64,000 nt of DNA from Gavia stellata (lineage: Eukaryota > Chordata > Aves > Gaviiformes > Gaviidae). Shown here one piece after another: positions 28,601-41,900 of this stretch. Every line of letters begins with the position of its first letter. Position 1 is the first letter of the stretch. The stretch spans positions 62,001 to 126,000 of the forward strand of contig NC_082635.1 of NCBI RefSeq assembly GCF_030936135.1, read 5' to 3'. The notes beneath the pieces were generated by a model. That model searched no databases, was not told where the DNA came from, and saw only the letters and a program-made list of their open reading frames with translations. The translations under genes and the position numbers were made by a program.

Positions 28601-30876
28601 TAGGACTTGGTGGTGGGACGTGCTGCAATTCATAACAGATCTTCCAATAAAGAATGAATGCTCCTAATTGCTAATAATGGCTGTGTTTGAGTAGCCTCTG
28701 TGTAAGATATACAGCATGACTCAGAATAGCTCGTTTATCAGTGTGGTAACTCTGAAATAGCATTACCTCCAGGCTCCCTGCACCAGAAGCTGCTCCGTCC
28801 TTAAACGAAGCATCAATATATAATTCGCTCTCTGCTTTTCATCAAGTACATCTTCAGGAGACCTTGGACCATTCATCAAAACCCGCAGGAACTATTTCTG
28901 TTTCCTAATTTACATTGGTGCCCTGGTTACTGCAACCATAGATTAAATGGCTGCAGTTCAGGATTTTCTGTGAGGGGGGAAAAAAGATCAGCACGGCTTG
29001 TCATGAGCTCTTTGGCCCTTAGAGAAAGGAAAGAGATAGAGGGAGATATTCAGAGATATTCACACAATGAATCCATAGCGCGTTTAACCTTTCCGTGGTA
29101 ATTCCTTCTATACCTTCCTCAGTATCTGCATTGCACTAAAGTTTAGGAAATGGGACAGAAACCAGTTTTTTTGTGGGTTTTTGGTGGTTTTTTTAGGGGA
29201 GAACAAACCGAACAACAATAAAAAAAAAAACCCCAACAACAAAACAAACAAAAAAAAGGATTTTCAGGTCTGCTAATACACGTGACAGATGACCGAGTTA
29301 GGTGAGGCAAAAATGAACATGGAGATGAAAGTTATTGCTGTGCTTTTACTTCTGGTTTTCTTATCCTGCACCTCTATATTGGGGGTTGGAAATGTGATTT
29401 TTGGGCATTATAAATGCACTTCCCCAGTGCCATCCACTTGAGGAGTGGCAGGCAATGACCATGCACAGGTGGATATTATTTGTGCCACCTTCCAGTGATG
29501 AAGAAAAAGGTAAATGAGTTCACTTGCGTAGTTGACATGTCAGAAAAATAATGCCAGGAAAAAGAATAAATATTCTATATTTTGTTATTTTTAATATGAA
29601 ATGGTTTGGGTTTCCTATTATGCTGTGAACTAGATTTAAAAAAACCCCAAACCTACAAAAAATCCTAGCATTAATATTAATTATGGTAATTTGGGTTCAG
29701 AGAAATGCTGGCTACCAGATTTGCAGCTGATGTGCTCTGTGCCTGAGTGTGTCTAGAGGTGTACTCCCAGTGGCCTTGGAAAAGAGGAAAAAAAGGAAGG
29801 AAAATGAGCAAGATACTTATGAAACACTTATTGGAAGTATTCCTTGCTGTTACAGGTGGTGCAAGCGACACTAAATTAAGCACATTATTTATTGTTGGTA
29901 AATTAAAGACACTTTTTTCCAATATGGTGGTTAATTCTGGATCAGAAAAGGGTAATAATAAAGCCTCCCTCAAGAAAAAGCTTTTTTTTTTTTTTTCTTC
30001 TACGGATGCAGATGGCCAGCACCTGTCTTGTGCAACGAACAGGTTGTCACGGCAGTACGACAATCAAAAAAGCTGCGTTTGGAATATGTGGGAGCACAGT
30101 CTGTTCATCTCGGCCGGACTCAGCAGTGGATAGTCTCTGCAGGAGTATCTTGTGGACCAGATTTAATTTTGTTTGTTGGAAAAGCGACGCTTGGGTGGAT
30201 GAAATATCTCAGGCTGTGTTTCTGTGGGATGAGGGTGCAAGAAATAGCATATGAAATAGCTGTTTCTAATACCTAGTATCTATTTGCCACCCTCCGCGTA
30301 TCAATATTTCTGTGCCGTAGGGAGCGAAGGTCTCTTTCAGAGAGACTTGAGTACGAGCAAAAGCTGATGCTGCTGCAGCTTCTGTATTTAGGGTACTGCA
30401 TGAGGCCAGCACCGGGCAATTAAATGGTGTGGTTAAGAGAATAACAGATTTAGCAAGCCTTTAACAGACAGAAAGACGTGTCTATGAACAGGTAAAGATG
30501 GAGGTGATGACAGTATTAGACGTGGCATAGGTCTGGGTGTAGAATGGCTGGAGATGGTGTTCTACACATGAGTCAGTAACACAATTCAGCGGAGAATGAA
30601 CCAAAAACCTGGATGCAGCTACATCCCTTAACCCCCACTGCAAGATGCAGGTGAGTGCTGAATAAATGCAGGGTAAACAAGTATAGAATAGAGACCATGT
30701 ACTTGAATATATTTTGCTAATAATTCCCGTAAAACGAATAGCTAGGTGCATGAGGAGGAAACAGATTACGCTGAAATAAATGTGTGTTGTATTGGAGAAG
30801 GGTGCTGTTCCCTAGGCAAAGGACCATTTTTTGGAGGGTTGAATTTCATCCTTAAAGCTGATATAATATTATCTTT
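25641..30876. other. non-coding DNA, nothing recognised
   Basis: AT-rich, without supported exons. It contains a C/T-rich pyrimidine tract at about 26,541-26,582 and adjacent T/G-rich and A/C-rich tracts at about 29,166-29,260. A 128-residue frame at 29,747-30,133 has an antisense frame of equal length over nearly the same bases, lacks family motifs and is unlikely to be coding. Confidence 0.5.
29166..29262. repeat. paired T/G-rich and A/C-rich low-complexity tracts
   Basis: A T/G-rich run (about 29,166-29,200) is followed within ten bases by an A/C-rich run (about 29,206-29,262) of roughly complementary composition, so a transcript or single strand could fold into an imperfect hairpin. Confidence 0.7.
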
Positions 30877-30935
30877 AGAATCATTGAATCGCTTAAGTTG
30901 GAAAAGACCTTTAAGATCATCAAGTCCAACCATCC
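30877..30935 (-). mobile_element. short CR1-type 3' end
   Basis: The blocks 'agaatcattgaatcgctta', 'gttggaaaagacctttaag' and 'atcatcaagtccaaccat' are the reverse-complement 3' end of an avian CR1 subfamily different from the copies at 14.7 and 17.7 kb. Only about 60 bases are recognisable. Confidence 0.8.
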
Positions 30936-31199
30936 GCATCATTATTCACACTGAAGCGTGTGCATGTTTTGCAGACTGTAAGAAATCTCAATACTGTAGT
31001 ACTAATTCAAAGCTCTTGAAAATCTGTTATATTTACAGAAAAGGCAACCTGAACTCTTTCCAACAGAACAAAGTTAACAGGCCAATAGCTGCGAATTGTT
31101 GGAATTAAATATCCCTTCCTTTAAATATCATTAAGACTACAAATGATAGCCCATGGTAACCTAGTAATGTTTTGCTGTAGGAAAAGAGCAAAAAAACCT

Positions 31200-31277
31200 G
31201 TCTCTCTGCACAGATCTTGAACATGACCCCCCTGTTGTAGGTCCCTTCCAACTGGAACTATTCTATTCTGTAAGTCT
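31200..31277 (+). mobile_element. short CR1 3' end, plus orientation
   Basis: 'gtaggtcccttccaactgg' followed by 'actattctattctgt' is the sense-orientation 3' terminus of CR1 (compare the usual 'gggtcccttccaact...attctatgattctgt'). Very short and diverged. Confidence 0.65.
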
Positions 31278-32324
31278 TTATTACTTTGGAATTAAATTAC
31301 TACCTCAACCAATTTTTTTTGCGTGAAATTTAAGCTGCAGCCATGCAGATGGTAACTGAGGAAACGAGTCAATAAGCAACAGTTTAGAGAAGTTTTTTTC
31401 CCCGTGTCCTAGATCTGTGGGTAGTCTTATAAGCATGAAATATATTTCTTCTACTGCCTTCTGTTGAGGTGGTGTGGATTAAACTGTCTTTAAAAATACT
31501 ACTGTATTATCACGCAATCAGGTATGTTCCTGATGCAGTTTTTAGGCGATAGTGCCAAATCTGCTTTTAACAAGAATCCACGGCAATAGCGGTAATTCAC
31601 TTACAAGCAGCTTTTCTTTACGAGTCACAATTTCCCTGTGACTGTTATATAGTTTGTAAGAGTAATTGCACTATGTTCATTGTTCGCTGTAAAATCATTA
31701 ATTTTAGTGCCATGGTTTCACATTAGTAACATTTAATTATTTTTTAACAGAATAATGGTTTAAGTGAGGTGGTTTTGTACTGATTTCTTAAAGCCCAGAT
31801 GGCAGTTAATCCATTAAAATTGCATTAATATTTGCTAATGACAAAACAAGGGAATTACAATATTGCAGAGCAGCCTATTTTTGGATAATTGCACATCCGT
31901 TAATCATTCGTACCTAGCAGGAGTAAAAAGAAGCAGCCATTAGAGGCAAGAAGGGTTCGGAGCGCAGGATGGAGTGACAGTAGAAATGGGCTTCTTAAAA
32001 AAGCAAGTATTTGAAAGAGAAAGCTTGTCATGCGCTATATAAAATATCATAAAAGTTGTTGAGAAAAAATGATCAGGAAGCAAGACATTACTAAGAGGAT
32101 GCTTCTTAGAAAAAATTTTAAGTATACAGTGAACTAACTTTGTGCAAATTCTGTTGTAGGATTTGTTTTACTGTAACTCAGTTGTTCTTAACAGAAAATT
32201 TATCATTTTCTACATAGAACTGACTCGAATATAAAAAGTGATGTTCAGAACTGCAATTTGAAACCAGCACTGAAAACCAGACAGGCAAAGGCTACTGTTT
32301 GTAGAGCTACAGCTGAGGTGTGAA
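31278..32324. other. non-coding, TAAT-rich stretch
   Basis: No exon seen. The part at about 31,640-31,915 is dense in TAAT/ATTA cores in otherwise complex, non-repetitive sequence, as is common in conserved non-coding elements near neuronal genes. That is an impression and not a measured conservation signal. Confidence 0.4.
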
Positions 32325-32735
32325 AAATGTGGAGTTATTCACAGTTCATAGGTTAATGCGGGTGGGAAGGAGCCTCAGAGGGTCTGTAGTCCTATCTCCT
32401 GCTGAACGCAGGGTCAGCTCTGGGATCAGGGCTCTGCCATCACCGCATCCCAGAATGGAGGTCCCGCAACCTTTCTGGACAACCTGCTTCACGGTCCTCG
32501 CATTGAAAAGGGTTTTTCCTTGTGTCCAGCTTGAACCTCAATTGTATTAATTTCTGCCCCTTGTCTTTTGATCTCCCATCACGAACTGCTGTGAAAAGCC
32601 TGGCTCCATCTCCCTGATAAACTCCTTGGAGGTACGAGAAGGTTCCTGCTACGGGTTGTCCCTGAAGCCTTCTCTTCTCCAGGCTGATTAAGCCCTGTCC
32701 TCTCAGCCTCTTGTACTGTATGTGCTCTAACCATT
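32325..32735 (-). mobile_element. old CR1 LINE 3' fragment
   Basis: Diverged reverse-complement CR1: 'gggtgggaaggagcctcag', 'ctcctgctgaacgcaggg', 'ttctggacaacctgcttc', 'ccttgtgtccagcttgaac', 'cttctcttctccaggctg' and 'cctctcagcctcttgtac' follow CR1 order over about 400 bases. The terminal octamers are degraded. It looks older than the 17.75 kb copy. Confidence 0.85.
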
Positions 32736-34567
32736 CAGAGGTTTTGGAGAGGGTTTGGTGGATTGGTTTATCTCTTTTATTTATTTTTTACAAAATATTT
32801 TGCAGACACTTGGTCAGCATTGCATACAACTAAAGATTAATCTCTCATAAGAGAATGTGTAAAATTGGTTAAAAGGTAAGCACATGGTTTATACTGAGTT
32901 TGGTGCTCTCTGACTTGAAGTAATAATACTGTAGAAGTCATGGGTTGATTTTAATAACTTCTTTGCCCTCTAAGGAGCTTTAAATTTGATCTAACCCAAC
33001 TAATTTCCAGACTCTGCAACTGTGATACTTTAATTCTGTATCTTAAAGATCTGTTGCCCTGTAAAGGAGCTCTAGCTCATGGAAATCATTAAAGTAAAAC
33101 AAAACAAAACAACATAAAAACCCTCCAAAAAAACCCCAAGCCCACAAACAAACATACCGTAAGAATCTGCTGACTTATAGCAAACTGTGCCCTTGTAATC
33201 AAAGGCTTCGGTAGTCTCTTTTACAGACAGCTGACTCAGCAGATTATGCGGCTGTCCCCACCTTTGTGCTAAACTGAGGACCACGTCTTGTGTTGCGCTG
33301 CTTGTTCTCAAAGGCAGTTGTTGATTATTTTTACACTGCATTTACCCACTATGTGAAGGAACCGTCATGTGGAACTAACTTTAATCAGCTGCGATCTCCA
33401 GGGTGCTGAAGCTTATATGTGAAGTAAAACTACGTGTGCTTATTTGCAAAAAGACCGCTATCCTTCTTTTGGAGTAGGATTCGCCAGCTGGAGTTTGGAT
33501 TTGGGTTGTACCAGGACACTCGCATGAAACACATAGCTTGAGTCCTTTACGTTGCAGATTGGGAGTTTTAGCCTTCATGGTTGCTTGAGTCACCACACTT
33601 AATGCTTAGCAATTTTCCAGCCAGCTGGAGGTAAAGTAGAAACGAAAATCTACCCTTAGTATAGCAGGCAAGCACTTCAGATACAATGGGAAATAACTTG
33701 GCATACACAAGATTTCACAGAGATAATTTCATTGACCAAACCCATGTGCAATTACAAAATTTATTTTTCTAAAGCTGCTACCTGTGCTGCACAGAAAAAA
33801 ATAGATACCTGCTTCTCTGATTGAACACAGCCTTGCTTTTCAGAAATGCCTTTGAAGGTATTTCTCCTTCTTATTTGCTGTAGAAGTTTTAGACCCCTGT
33901 GACCTCCTGGGGAAAAAACCCCTTGTCCTTAAAACGTGCATTTCTGCAAAGAGCTCACTGCTTGGTACAGGTAAGACTGAGGAGGGGCACAGATGAGCTT
34001 GGGGGGTAAGACAAAAATGTTGTAATGGTGAGGAGAGCATAATCACAAAGTAATGAAGTGATATGCAGGTTGAAATGAGGCTCTAGCCCCAGCAGTCGGA
34101 TGTGCGTAGAGAGAGTTACGTAGATGGTACTTTTAACCTAAAAAGTCTTGTATATTTATTTGCTTTTTCTCCTCACATTCCTCTCACCAAGTATCAGCTT
34201 CACATCTTGCGTTATTCCACCTATTAAAGTACAACTGTCAACACTGTTGGTTGTGAAGAGCTGCTAGTAGGTAGATAACCCTGTTAGCGCATCCCAGAGC
34301 AGCAGTAGCGATGGACTGTTGCCGCACAGTCAATCTTAAGCGTTGCTGTCAGGAGGAGAGCGGAGCCAAACTAGCACAGAACTAGAAGCTCTTAGCTCTA
34401 AAAACATCCGAGTTAATATTAGCAGTTCATTTCATTATTGTCTCGAAAGGTGTTTCCAGTTTGCACAGGTGGACTTGTAATGAAAACTGCAGTGTAAACC
34501 TATTTCTAATGCCCACTTAAAATACATTTACATGGATTTCTTCTTTTTTTTTTTTTTTCCCCTTTAG
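32736..34567. other. 5' flank/intron of the LRFN-like gene with splice acceptor
   Basis: AT-rich non-coding sequence with an A/C-rich tract at about 33,095-33,155. It ends in a long polypyrimidine run (about 34,541-34,563) and the acceptor 'cccctttag' at 34,559-34,567, immediately before the first visible LRFN exon. This shows that the gene has at least one upstream 5'UTR exon joined here. Confidence 0.75.
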
Positions 34568-34586
34568 GTCTGTTATTTTTCTTACG

Positions 34587-35962
34587 ATGGAAAGGCTGGT
34601 TGTCTATCTACTGGTTATTAGCACAGCTGTGAAGGCCATGATGTGTCCCAAAAGATGCATGTGTCAAAACCTGTCTCCATCCTTCACAATTCTCTGTACG
34701 AAGACGGGGCTTCTCTTTGTGCCCCCCAGTATTGACAGGAGAACAGCAGAACTAAGGTTAATGGATAACTTTATCACTACGCTTAGGAGAAAAGATTTTG
34801 CAAACATGACTAATCTAATTCATTTGACACTCTCGAGGAATACAATAAGTCAAATCATGCCTTACGCATTTTTTGATCTTAAAGGCCTTCACGCCTTACA
34901 CTTGGATAGTAATAGACTGACCTACATCAACGAAGATCATTTCAAAGGTTTAATTAACCTTCGGCATTTAATACTCAGTAACAATCAATTAAACTATATC
35001 TCTCCTGGGTCACTGGATGACTTTATCGAAACAATCGAAGACCTGGATCTGTCCTACAACAATCTCGTTAACGTTCCTTGGGAAACAATTGCCAAACTTT
35101 CTAATGTCAATACGGTCAGTTTGGATCATAATCTCATTGAGTTTGTGCCAGAGGGAATCTTCTCAAACCTTCACAAACTTGCCCGTCTAGACATGACCTC
35201 CAACAAGTTGAAAAAGATCCCTCCCGATCCTTTGTTTTCCAGAATACCCGTGTACGCCAAGTCTAAAGGATCTCCGCTGTCGTCCCTGGTGCTTAGCTTC
35301 GGAGGGAATCCTTTGCACTGCAACTGCGAACTCGTGTGGCTGAGACGCCTCACCAGAGAAGACGATCTAGAAACCTGCGCCTCTCCACCAGAACTGATGG
35401 GCAAATACTTTTGGTCTATTAAAGAGGAGGAATTTGTCTGTGAGCCCCCAATGATAACGCACCGAACCCCAAAACTAACAGTGACAGAAGGCCAAAGCGT
35501 CTCTTTGAAGTGTAAAGCTGTTGGCGATCCAGATCCCTATGTTCGCTGGATCTCACCTGATGGGAAGCTGGTCTCTAACACATCTAGGACGATTTCTTAT
35601 GAGAATGGTACTCTGGATATTTTGGTTACTTCTTTGACTGACAAGGGCACGTTTACCTGCATAGCGTCAAATGCTGCGGGAGAGTCGACGGCTCCAGTCG
35701 AACTCCTCGTTACCCCGTACCCTAACCTTGCTAACAGCACCAACTGCGATAAAGACGCGGAGCCTGGCCCCTCAGATATTCTCATATCTGCTAAATCAAG
35801 CTTTCCAAATGAAACGAAGGCTCAGCAAGAGAAGGTGGTCGTGGTTGCTGAGCTGACATCGTCCTCTGCTCTTATCCAGTGGCCTTCTCAGCATCACCTC
35901 CCTGGGATTCGAATGTACCAGATTCAGTATAACAGTTCTGCTGACGACATACTAGTGTACAG
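34587..35962 (+). CDS. LRFN-family synaptic adhesion receptor, coding exon 1 (LRFN1-like)
   Basis: Encodes residues 1-459 and two bases of codon 459 before the donor AG|GTAATG at 35,962/35,963. Domains seen: signal peptide 1-17 (ends AVKA); LRR N-cap from Cys20 with a CPKRCMCQ motif; about six leucine-rich repeats, 50-215; LRR C-cap with [14 protein letters not shown] at 241-254; an Ig C2 domain with its cysteine pair at 309 and 358; and most of an FN3 domain from about 415. N-glycosylation sequons lie at 73, 331, 340, 383, 408 and 449. Family: LRFN/SALM proteins are postsynaptic, single-pass membrane organisers that bind presynaptic LAR-type phosphatases and cluster glutamate-receptor scaffolds. 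By eye it is nearest to LRFN1 ([10 protein letters not shown]-type N-cap, [10 protein letters not shown], YNSSxDDxLVYR), and it may be the LRFN1-like paralogue named in fish. The start is chosen because the signal peptide follows directly and the exon begins 19 bases upstream, at 34,568. Confidence 0.93.
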
Positions 35963-38900
35963 GTAATGCTGCTCGCATACCCATGCTCAAAACTCTGTGA
36001 AGTAGGTAGTGGAAGTAAGAAAAAAGGATAGCATAGTTTGACATATTCCGTGTAATGAGTGCTATCTTGCAAGCAGTAACTGTAAATGAGGGGATGAGGA
36101 GAAAACGTCTGCCTTAGACTTTGCTCGTTAAACTCCCGTTGTTGAGTTACACTATTAAAACTAATAATACATCTGCTTCTGTGCTGCCTCTTGAGGATTT
36201 CTAAACTCTTTACAGACATAATTAAGTTTCATAGTCCAGTTTAATGGACCAAGTGAAGCTGATGAGCAATATCTTAGTTGTTAACATTTCAGGAAATTGA
36301 GATGGAGATTTTAGTTACCTTTTATGCTGATTAAGTGTAATTATTTTACTTAAAAATATGGAGAAGAGAGAAAAAAATCAAGATGCCCAAAGTTGTGAGA
36401 TGCCCAAAGCAACATTCTGCCTATATGGATATGACCTTACCATGTTAGGCCAAACCTTCAGCCTGTATTAGTCGCTGCGTGCTTCCTTTTCTCCACTTTT
36501 GTGGTGTCATGAAACTCACTGGTATGAATTGGACACTGCACAGAAAGTTTTAGGTTATGTATTTTGTGTGGATTTCATATTGGTCCACTGGGGTTTATTT
36601 GGTAAAATTTGCTTGGGAATAACTATTTGATATTAAGTCTTAGTGGGCAGTGTGCAGATTAAGTTTATAGCCGTACCCCCGTGCAGGGGTCATTGAGTTT
36701 CTGATTATCTGCCTTTCTGTTTATAGGCTTTACGCCTTTCTCTTTACAGGCTTTTGTTTGTGATTAACTGGGGGTGGAAGGGATAGGGAGGGGTAGAATG
36801 ACTTTAAAATGGGAGCTAGCATTTGATTCGGATTTAATGTTTCATAGTTGTGCGCTTCATAAGGATGATAATTTCTTTAAACTGAGTGATAATGATTCTT
36901 CTAATGGAATGCCACTGGTTGCACTAAAGTTTGGAGTGGAGTAAGCGAAAGGAGAATGACATCTAATAGCTTCAGAAATAGACCTGAAAGTTTGGGTTCA
37001 AAAATACTGCTTTAGCAAGCAGTCCCCTAAGGAAAGGAATGTAGGATAGTTGTTCCACTGGGATTCCTATTTCAAATACCTACCATTGCAAGCAAATTCT
37101 TGTAAAAAAACGGAACGGTGTATGAAAATTGCGCGAAGTCCTTGAAATAGACGTTTCACTTTACAGTCACTTGGGATTTTCAGAAGTCTCATGTTAAAAT
37201 GCCCATCGCCAGAGTCTCTTTGAGGAAGGATGCCATTCATCCTCCCGTTGTCACGGCTACGAGCTAGAAAGGAAGCAGGAGGACTCGGTGAGGGTAAGCA
37301 AGGGTCTCTTAAGAGGGGGTGGGCGGATGCCTTGTTGGTATCTGACAAGGATGGTGAGGAGCTGGCTGGAAGATGAAGCCTCATTTACTTGTCAGCTGTG
37401 AGAACATTTGCGACATTGCTGTTTGAAAGAACCACAAAGTTGCGAAATGAAGGGAAATGTGAAGCAGAGATGTCTCGATAGCTGTGACTGGGGTTTCTAA
37501 AGGGATTTTATTCAGTTCTCCCACTAGAAAGTAAAGTGAAGCAAGCAAAGTGAGAAGGAGGTAGAGCCAGTGGGTGCATCGCAGGCACAGCCAGTAGTGT
37601 AAGAGAGTTGTTTAATGGGATTTTTCATCCTTTGTCATAACAGCTGGTGAGCTGAGTTGGCAGCCTTCTTACAATTGCAGCAATTCATTCTCGATGAGTT
37701 TAAAACTTCCAGACTTCCCAAAGACTGTAAAAATAAATGAGTGACTCAAGTGGTAGCTTGTTAATAAATCTGTAGAGTTGAATACTGCTGCCGCTGAATG
37801 GCCTTGTCCCTAAAGAAGAAATGGGGAAGAATACTATGTTTCCATGCCCCTTTCTCGGCCCAGATGCCTGTTAACCAAGAGGCTCGGGTTGGTAACAAAC
37901 CCATAAAATACTTGATGCTTCAAATTACAGAGCAGCAATTTCAAATAATACAATGTAATAGACTGTAGTATAATGGGCTTCTCAAAGACGAAAATTCGTG
38001 TGTTCTCGTTCAGTTCCCACAGTGAGTAATCATCAAATATAGATTCTTAAAGGAAGTTTTGTGCTGAAGTGAGAGGAATGATAATTGGGCAGCAATTCTG
38101 CATTTGCAGTTATCTGAACAACTGCTACTTCAAGTTACGCTCTAAACATCCGAGTGTTTTCAGTTGAGTGCATTAATGCACAAAGCACAACTGGAGAAAC
38201 AGGAGTCCCCAGATTTGTTTGCTGATCCTTTGCATGGTCAGGACCTGTCTCACACCCTCTGTTTCTGGTAAGGTACATAAACATCTGTTTCACGGAGTCA
38301 GTCTGTTGACATATGAAGATGTAAATAGATGTGTAGTAGCATCCAGTAGCACCCAGCAGTGGCAGCGCTTCAGTCCTGCCAAAGGAGTTTTACAGAAGGT
38401 GGAAAGCTTCCTTCTACCTAGAGCATGCTGCGTAATTTATTTCTGGCAGGTGATAGCTCGCTGCCTGGAAAAAGTATTAAGCGGTGCAGGATGCATCAGA
38501 AACCTGTCGCTTCTGTCAAGTTGAGCGTTACCACGGGAAAAGCAGTTGCTATGGCAACTTTGCTTTATCTCGAGAATTTAAGTTGCTCCTTTGACTCCTT
38601 TATTTTTCCTCACCTTTCCATTTCCTTCTCCCTCTGAGTAGGTATTTGTGGATAAGTGCGTGTGCGTGTTCATCTGTGCCCGTGCTAGGGGCCTATGGAA
38701 GTAAAGGGAGGGAGATGATATTCTTCCCAATTTTCCCTTTAGACTGTGACCAAATTACCCATTCATGTATGTAAGAATAATGTACGCGCCCTGCACATGG
38801 TTACGCCGCCTGTGCACACTTGCACATAAATGTACCATAATTGCTCCTTGTTGTTCCCACTTTGGGAGATTCACAACACATAGCCACACAGCGTTTTTCC

Positions 38901-41900
38901 CGGCGGTGAATACGGAAAGGAAAATAGGAGTTGTGCTTCTGACTCCGCTGGTTATTGTGTTGTCTCAGGTGAGTCACTTAACTCCTCTCTTTCTGTGAAA
39001 TGGAAACTATCGCTCTGACCTATCTCCTGGGACAGGGGTTAGCAAAACTGAAGGCAGACATTAGTTGCGGAGAAAGAAAATTGCATCAGAGTGAAGCATC
39101 TGGCAAGATGAGTAGCAGCAATCCAGAATCAGTAAATTAAGGTGCAGGTAGCAATTTGCGGAAAGCATCAATATTGAAAGTAAGAGCCTTGTTTGTTTTC
39201 AGAAGAAAGGTCGGAAACTGTTGTTGTACAGCCATGTATACAGTGAATCAAGAATCGTAATAGCCACTTTGTGCAGCTTTTCCTTCTCTGAGATATAAAT
39301 GGAGCTGTATTCTTTAAACAGCTTACAGTCTTGATGCTGATTACAGTTCCTGTGCAATTTGGACTTCACGATGCTATAATTTTAGTTTAACTGTCGTTGC
39401 TCAAGTCTCCTCAGGTTTCTAGTGCTAGTCGTGGGGAAGAGATATCAGCAGAACTGACCTTTCGATACTCCAATAGTAGTGATGAATACTATACAAGCTT
39501 TAGAAAGCAATAACTAATCTGGGAGAGAAACCATGCTAGCATTTATTTTTTTTGCTGCTTTGTCATGATGTGTGTACGTGTTTGTGTGTACGTCTAGATG
39601 AAAATGCACCTCTTTTTTATGCTGATATGGTTCATATGTATCTTTATGAAAATTACTCCCTGCATTAGGTTATGGGATAAAAGGCTCACCTCCACAAGAC
39701 CCTGGGCCTCCTTTCTCTTGTAGCCTCCCTCAGTGTGCAAGAGAGAAGTGGGGGCAGCAAGCGATGCTCAAAATCCCCTGAAGGGAACTGCAAGTGCTCC
39801 TATTTTGTCTGCCAGTGCTTCCTCAAATGGCCAGCAAACTAAAAAAAACGTGATTCTGTGTTTCTGAGCTAGGCTGGATAAACTTCAATTTGTACCGCAG
39901 TTGATATAAGCAGTAGATTACTAATGCTTCATAATGATCTGATTGATGTCCTACTCAATTAGAAGCTGGATCTCATAACATCAAAGGCAATAGTCTCCTA
40001 AGCATTGAATTTAATCTTTCATAGCTAGTGATCATCTAACTTTAATTAGCTGCAACTACATGCTATAAATTAGAAGATGAGTATTTAATAGTGATGCTTC
40101 TCTATAGATAATTGAGAGACTATATATTGCATAAAACTGCTGATAATATGTCCGTGTTTTCTCTGTTGAGAGAAAAACTTAGAAATTGAGAGGCAGACCG
40201 CTTTTAATACGGAGTACAAAGTACCCTTGTTTAAAGGGCAGAGCTGTCACTCTTGGGGAAAAGGTGATATATTGCCAGATCAATATAGCAATGATTACAT
40301 CTGTTGCGTGAAAAGCAGTTGGAATCAGCCACACTACGTCTGCTCAAAAATTCTTAAATTAGTTCAACGCAGTGCAACGGAAAGCCTCAGGACCATGCTA
40401 GATTTCAAACAGTGAAGTTTGAAAGAGGTTTTATATAGCTCCTCATCAGTCAGGAACGTGCCACAAGACTTGGTGTTTCCTTTCTGCATGCCCTTGACAC
40501 TCCGGACCTTGCACGTGCACTGTGAGGATGGAATCAGGTTTGCAGGTAGTGCAACATGCCTCTCAACCGGTGGAGTTGCCGTGTGTGCGTGCAGTAACTC
40601 CAGCGGTTTTGGAGTACGTCGGGATTACTGTGGTTATCCAGCAGGTCTGCACACGAGCGGTGGCTGTTTGTCTGGACTTGAGGAAATCTTGGGCAAATGG
40701 TCATATTTGCATTTCTTCACCTAGCCAGCAGACTTTCCTCAAAAAAAGAGGACATACCAGTGGAAGTCCAGAAATACGGGAACCATCTGACACCTGCAAA
40801 TACAGCGGGTCACATGATTTGTCACTCTTGGGCTTTAATTTCGGTAGCTTTTTTCCTTATCTTTCAGCATAGCAGTTGTCATGACAGTTTCCAGGCTTCT
40901 TCAGGGAATTTCTCCTCGGAAACCTCTTCTTCAGGTTTCCCTTTATGGGGAAAAGCCTTACTTTCTCATAGTTAACTGGGTACTGAGTTAATTGGGATTG
41001 CCCTTACAAAGCTGGAACCCTCAAACCACAGAGGTCACTTCTCCATTGTCGTTCCCCGCCTTCCCACACCCTCATGATCGTTGTTAACGAAGCTGCCCAG
41101 TGTAACCTCTCACTTTGGCACCGACTGCTGCTGGAGCTTCATCACGGTTTACGAAAATAAGACCTTGCAGATGCAAATGATGGATGGTAGTTGTTGCAGT
41201 ATGGAGAGATCATTCAAACATGAAATATCACTGTCTTGTTTCCCAAACATTTAAGATGCTGTGCTTTTTTTGGAAGAGGAAAACATCCCTGTTTCCTTTG
41301 GTACTGTTGATGCAGAAGTATGCTTTTTTTTAAATAGTATGAATAAGAATCAATTGCTGTCATTGCTTCTATTGAAAATTTTGGCATGATTTGTGTGAAA
41401 GCTCTATAAATAAGAAACCTGCCATCAATGCTTCATAACTGTCTACATCTTCTGGTGCATGGTCATTTCATTTCCAGACTGTGGCATCAACCATGTGAAA
41501 ATAATTCTTTTGAAAAATGCAGCCAGTAGCCTGGGTTCAGTAACGGTCTAGGATTTTACACTGTCTTAGAATGGTCTTTGTTGGTGGTGGTTTTACCTCC
41601 ACAGATGTCATAAATCATATCTGGGTGTCAGTGGGTGTTTCTGTGAAAAAAACCAGACTCTATAGTGATTGCTTTTTAATCCCTTTAATCAGCGAAGTAA
41701 ACTGGATGCTCAGGAGTTTATTAACAGAATTGGTTCAAAAAGACCTCCTGTCATCAACACCTCAAACTCCCCATCCCTTCCTTTCACCCCCACCCTTCCC
41801 CTCCCAGTTGAACAGCTGAAATGGCAGAAAAGAAATTGTTTTTCAAACCTTCGAAATGGTGGTGTTGGATTGGGGGCAGAGGGGTTGGCCAAAGTAAAAG

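Noticed and set aside
29677-30133. 128-codon frames on both strands
   Set aside because: Two antisense frames of equal length over almost the same bases, containing a poly-T/F run, with no motif or splice context.
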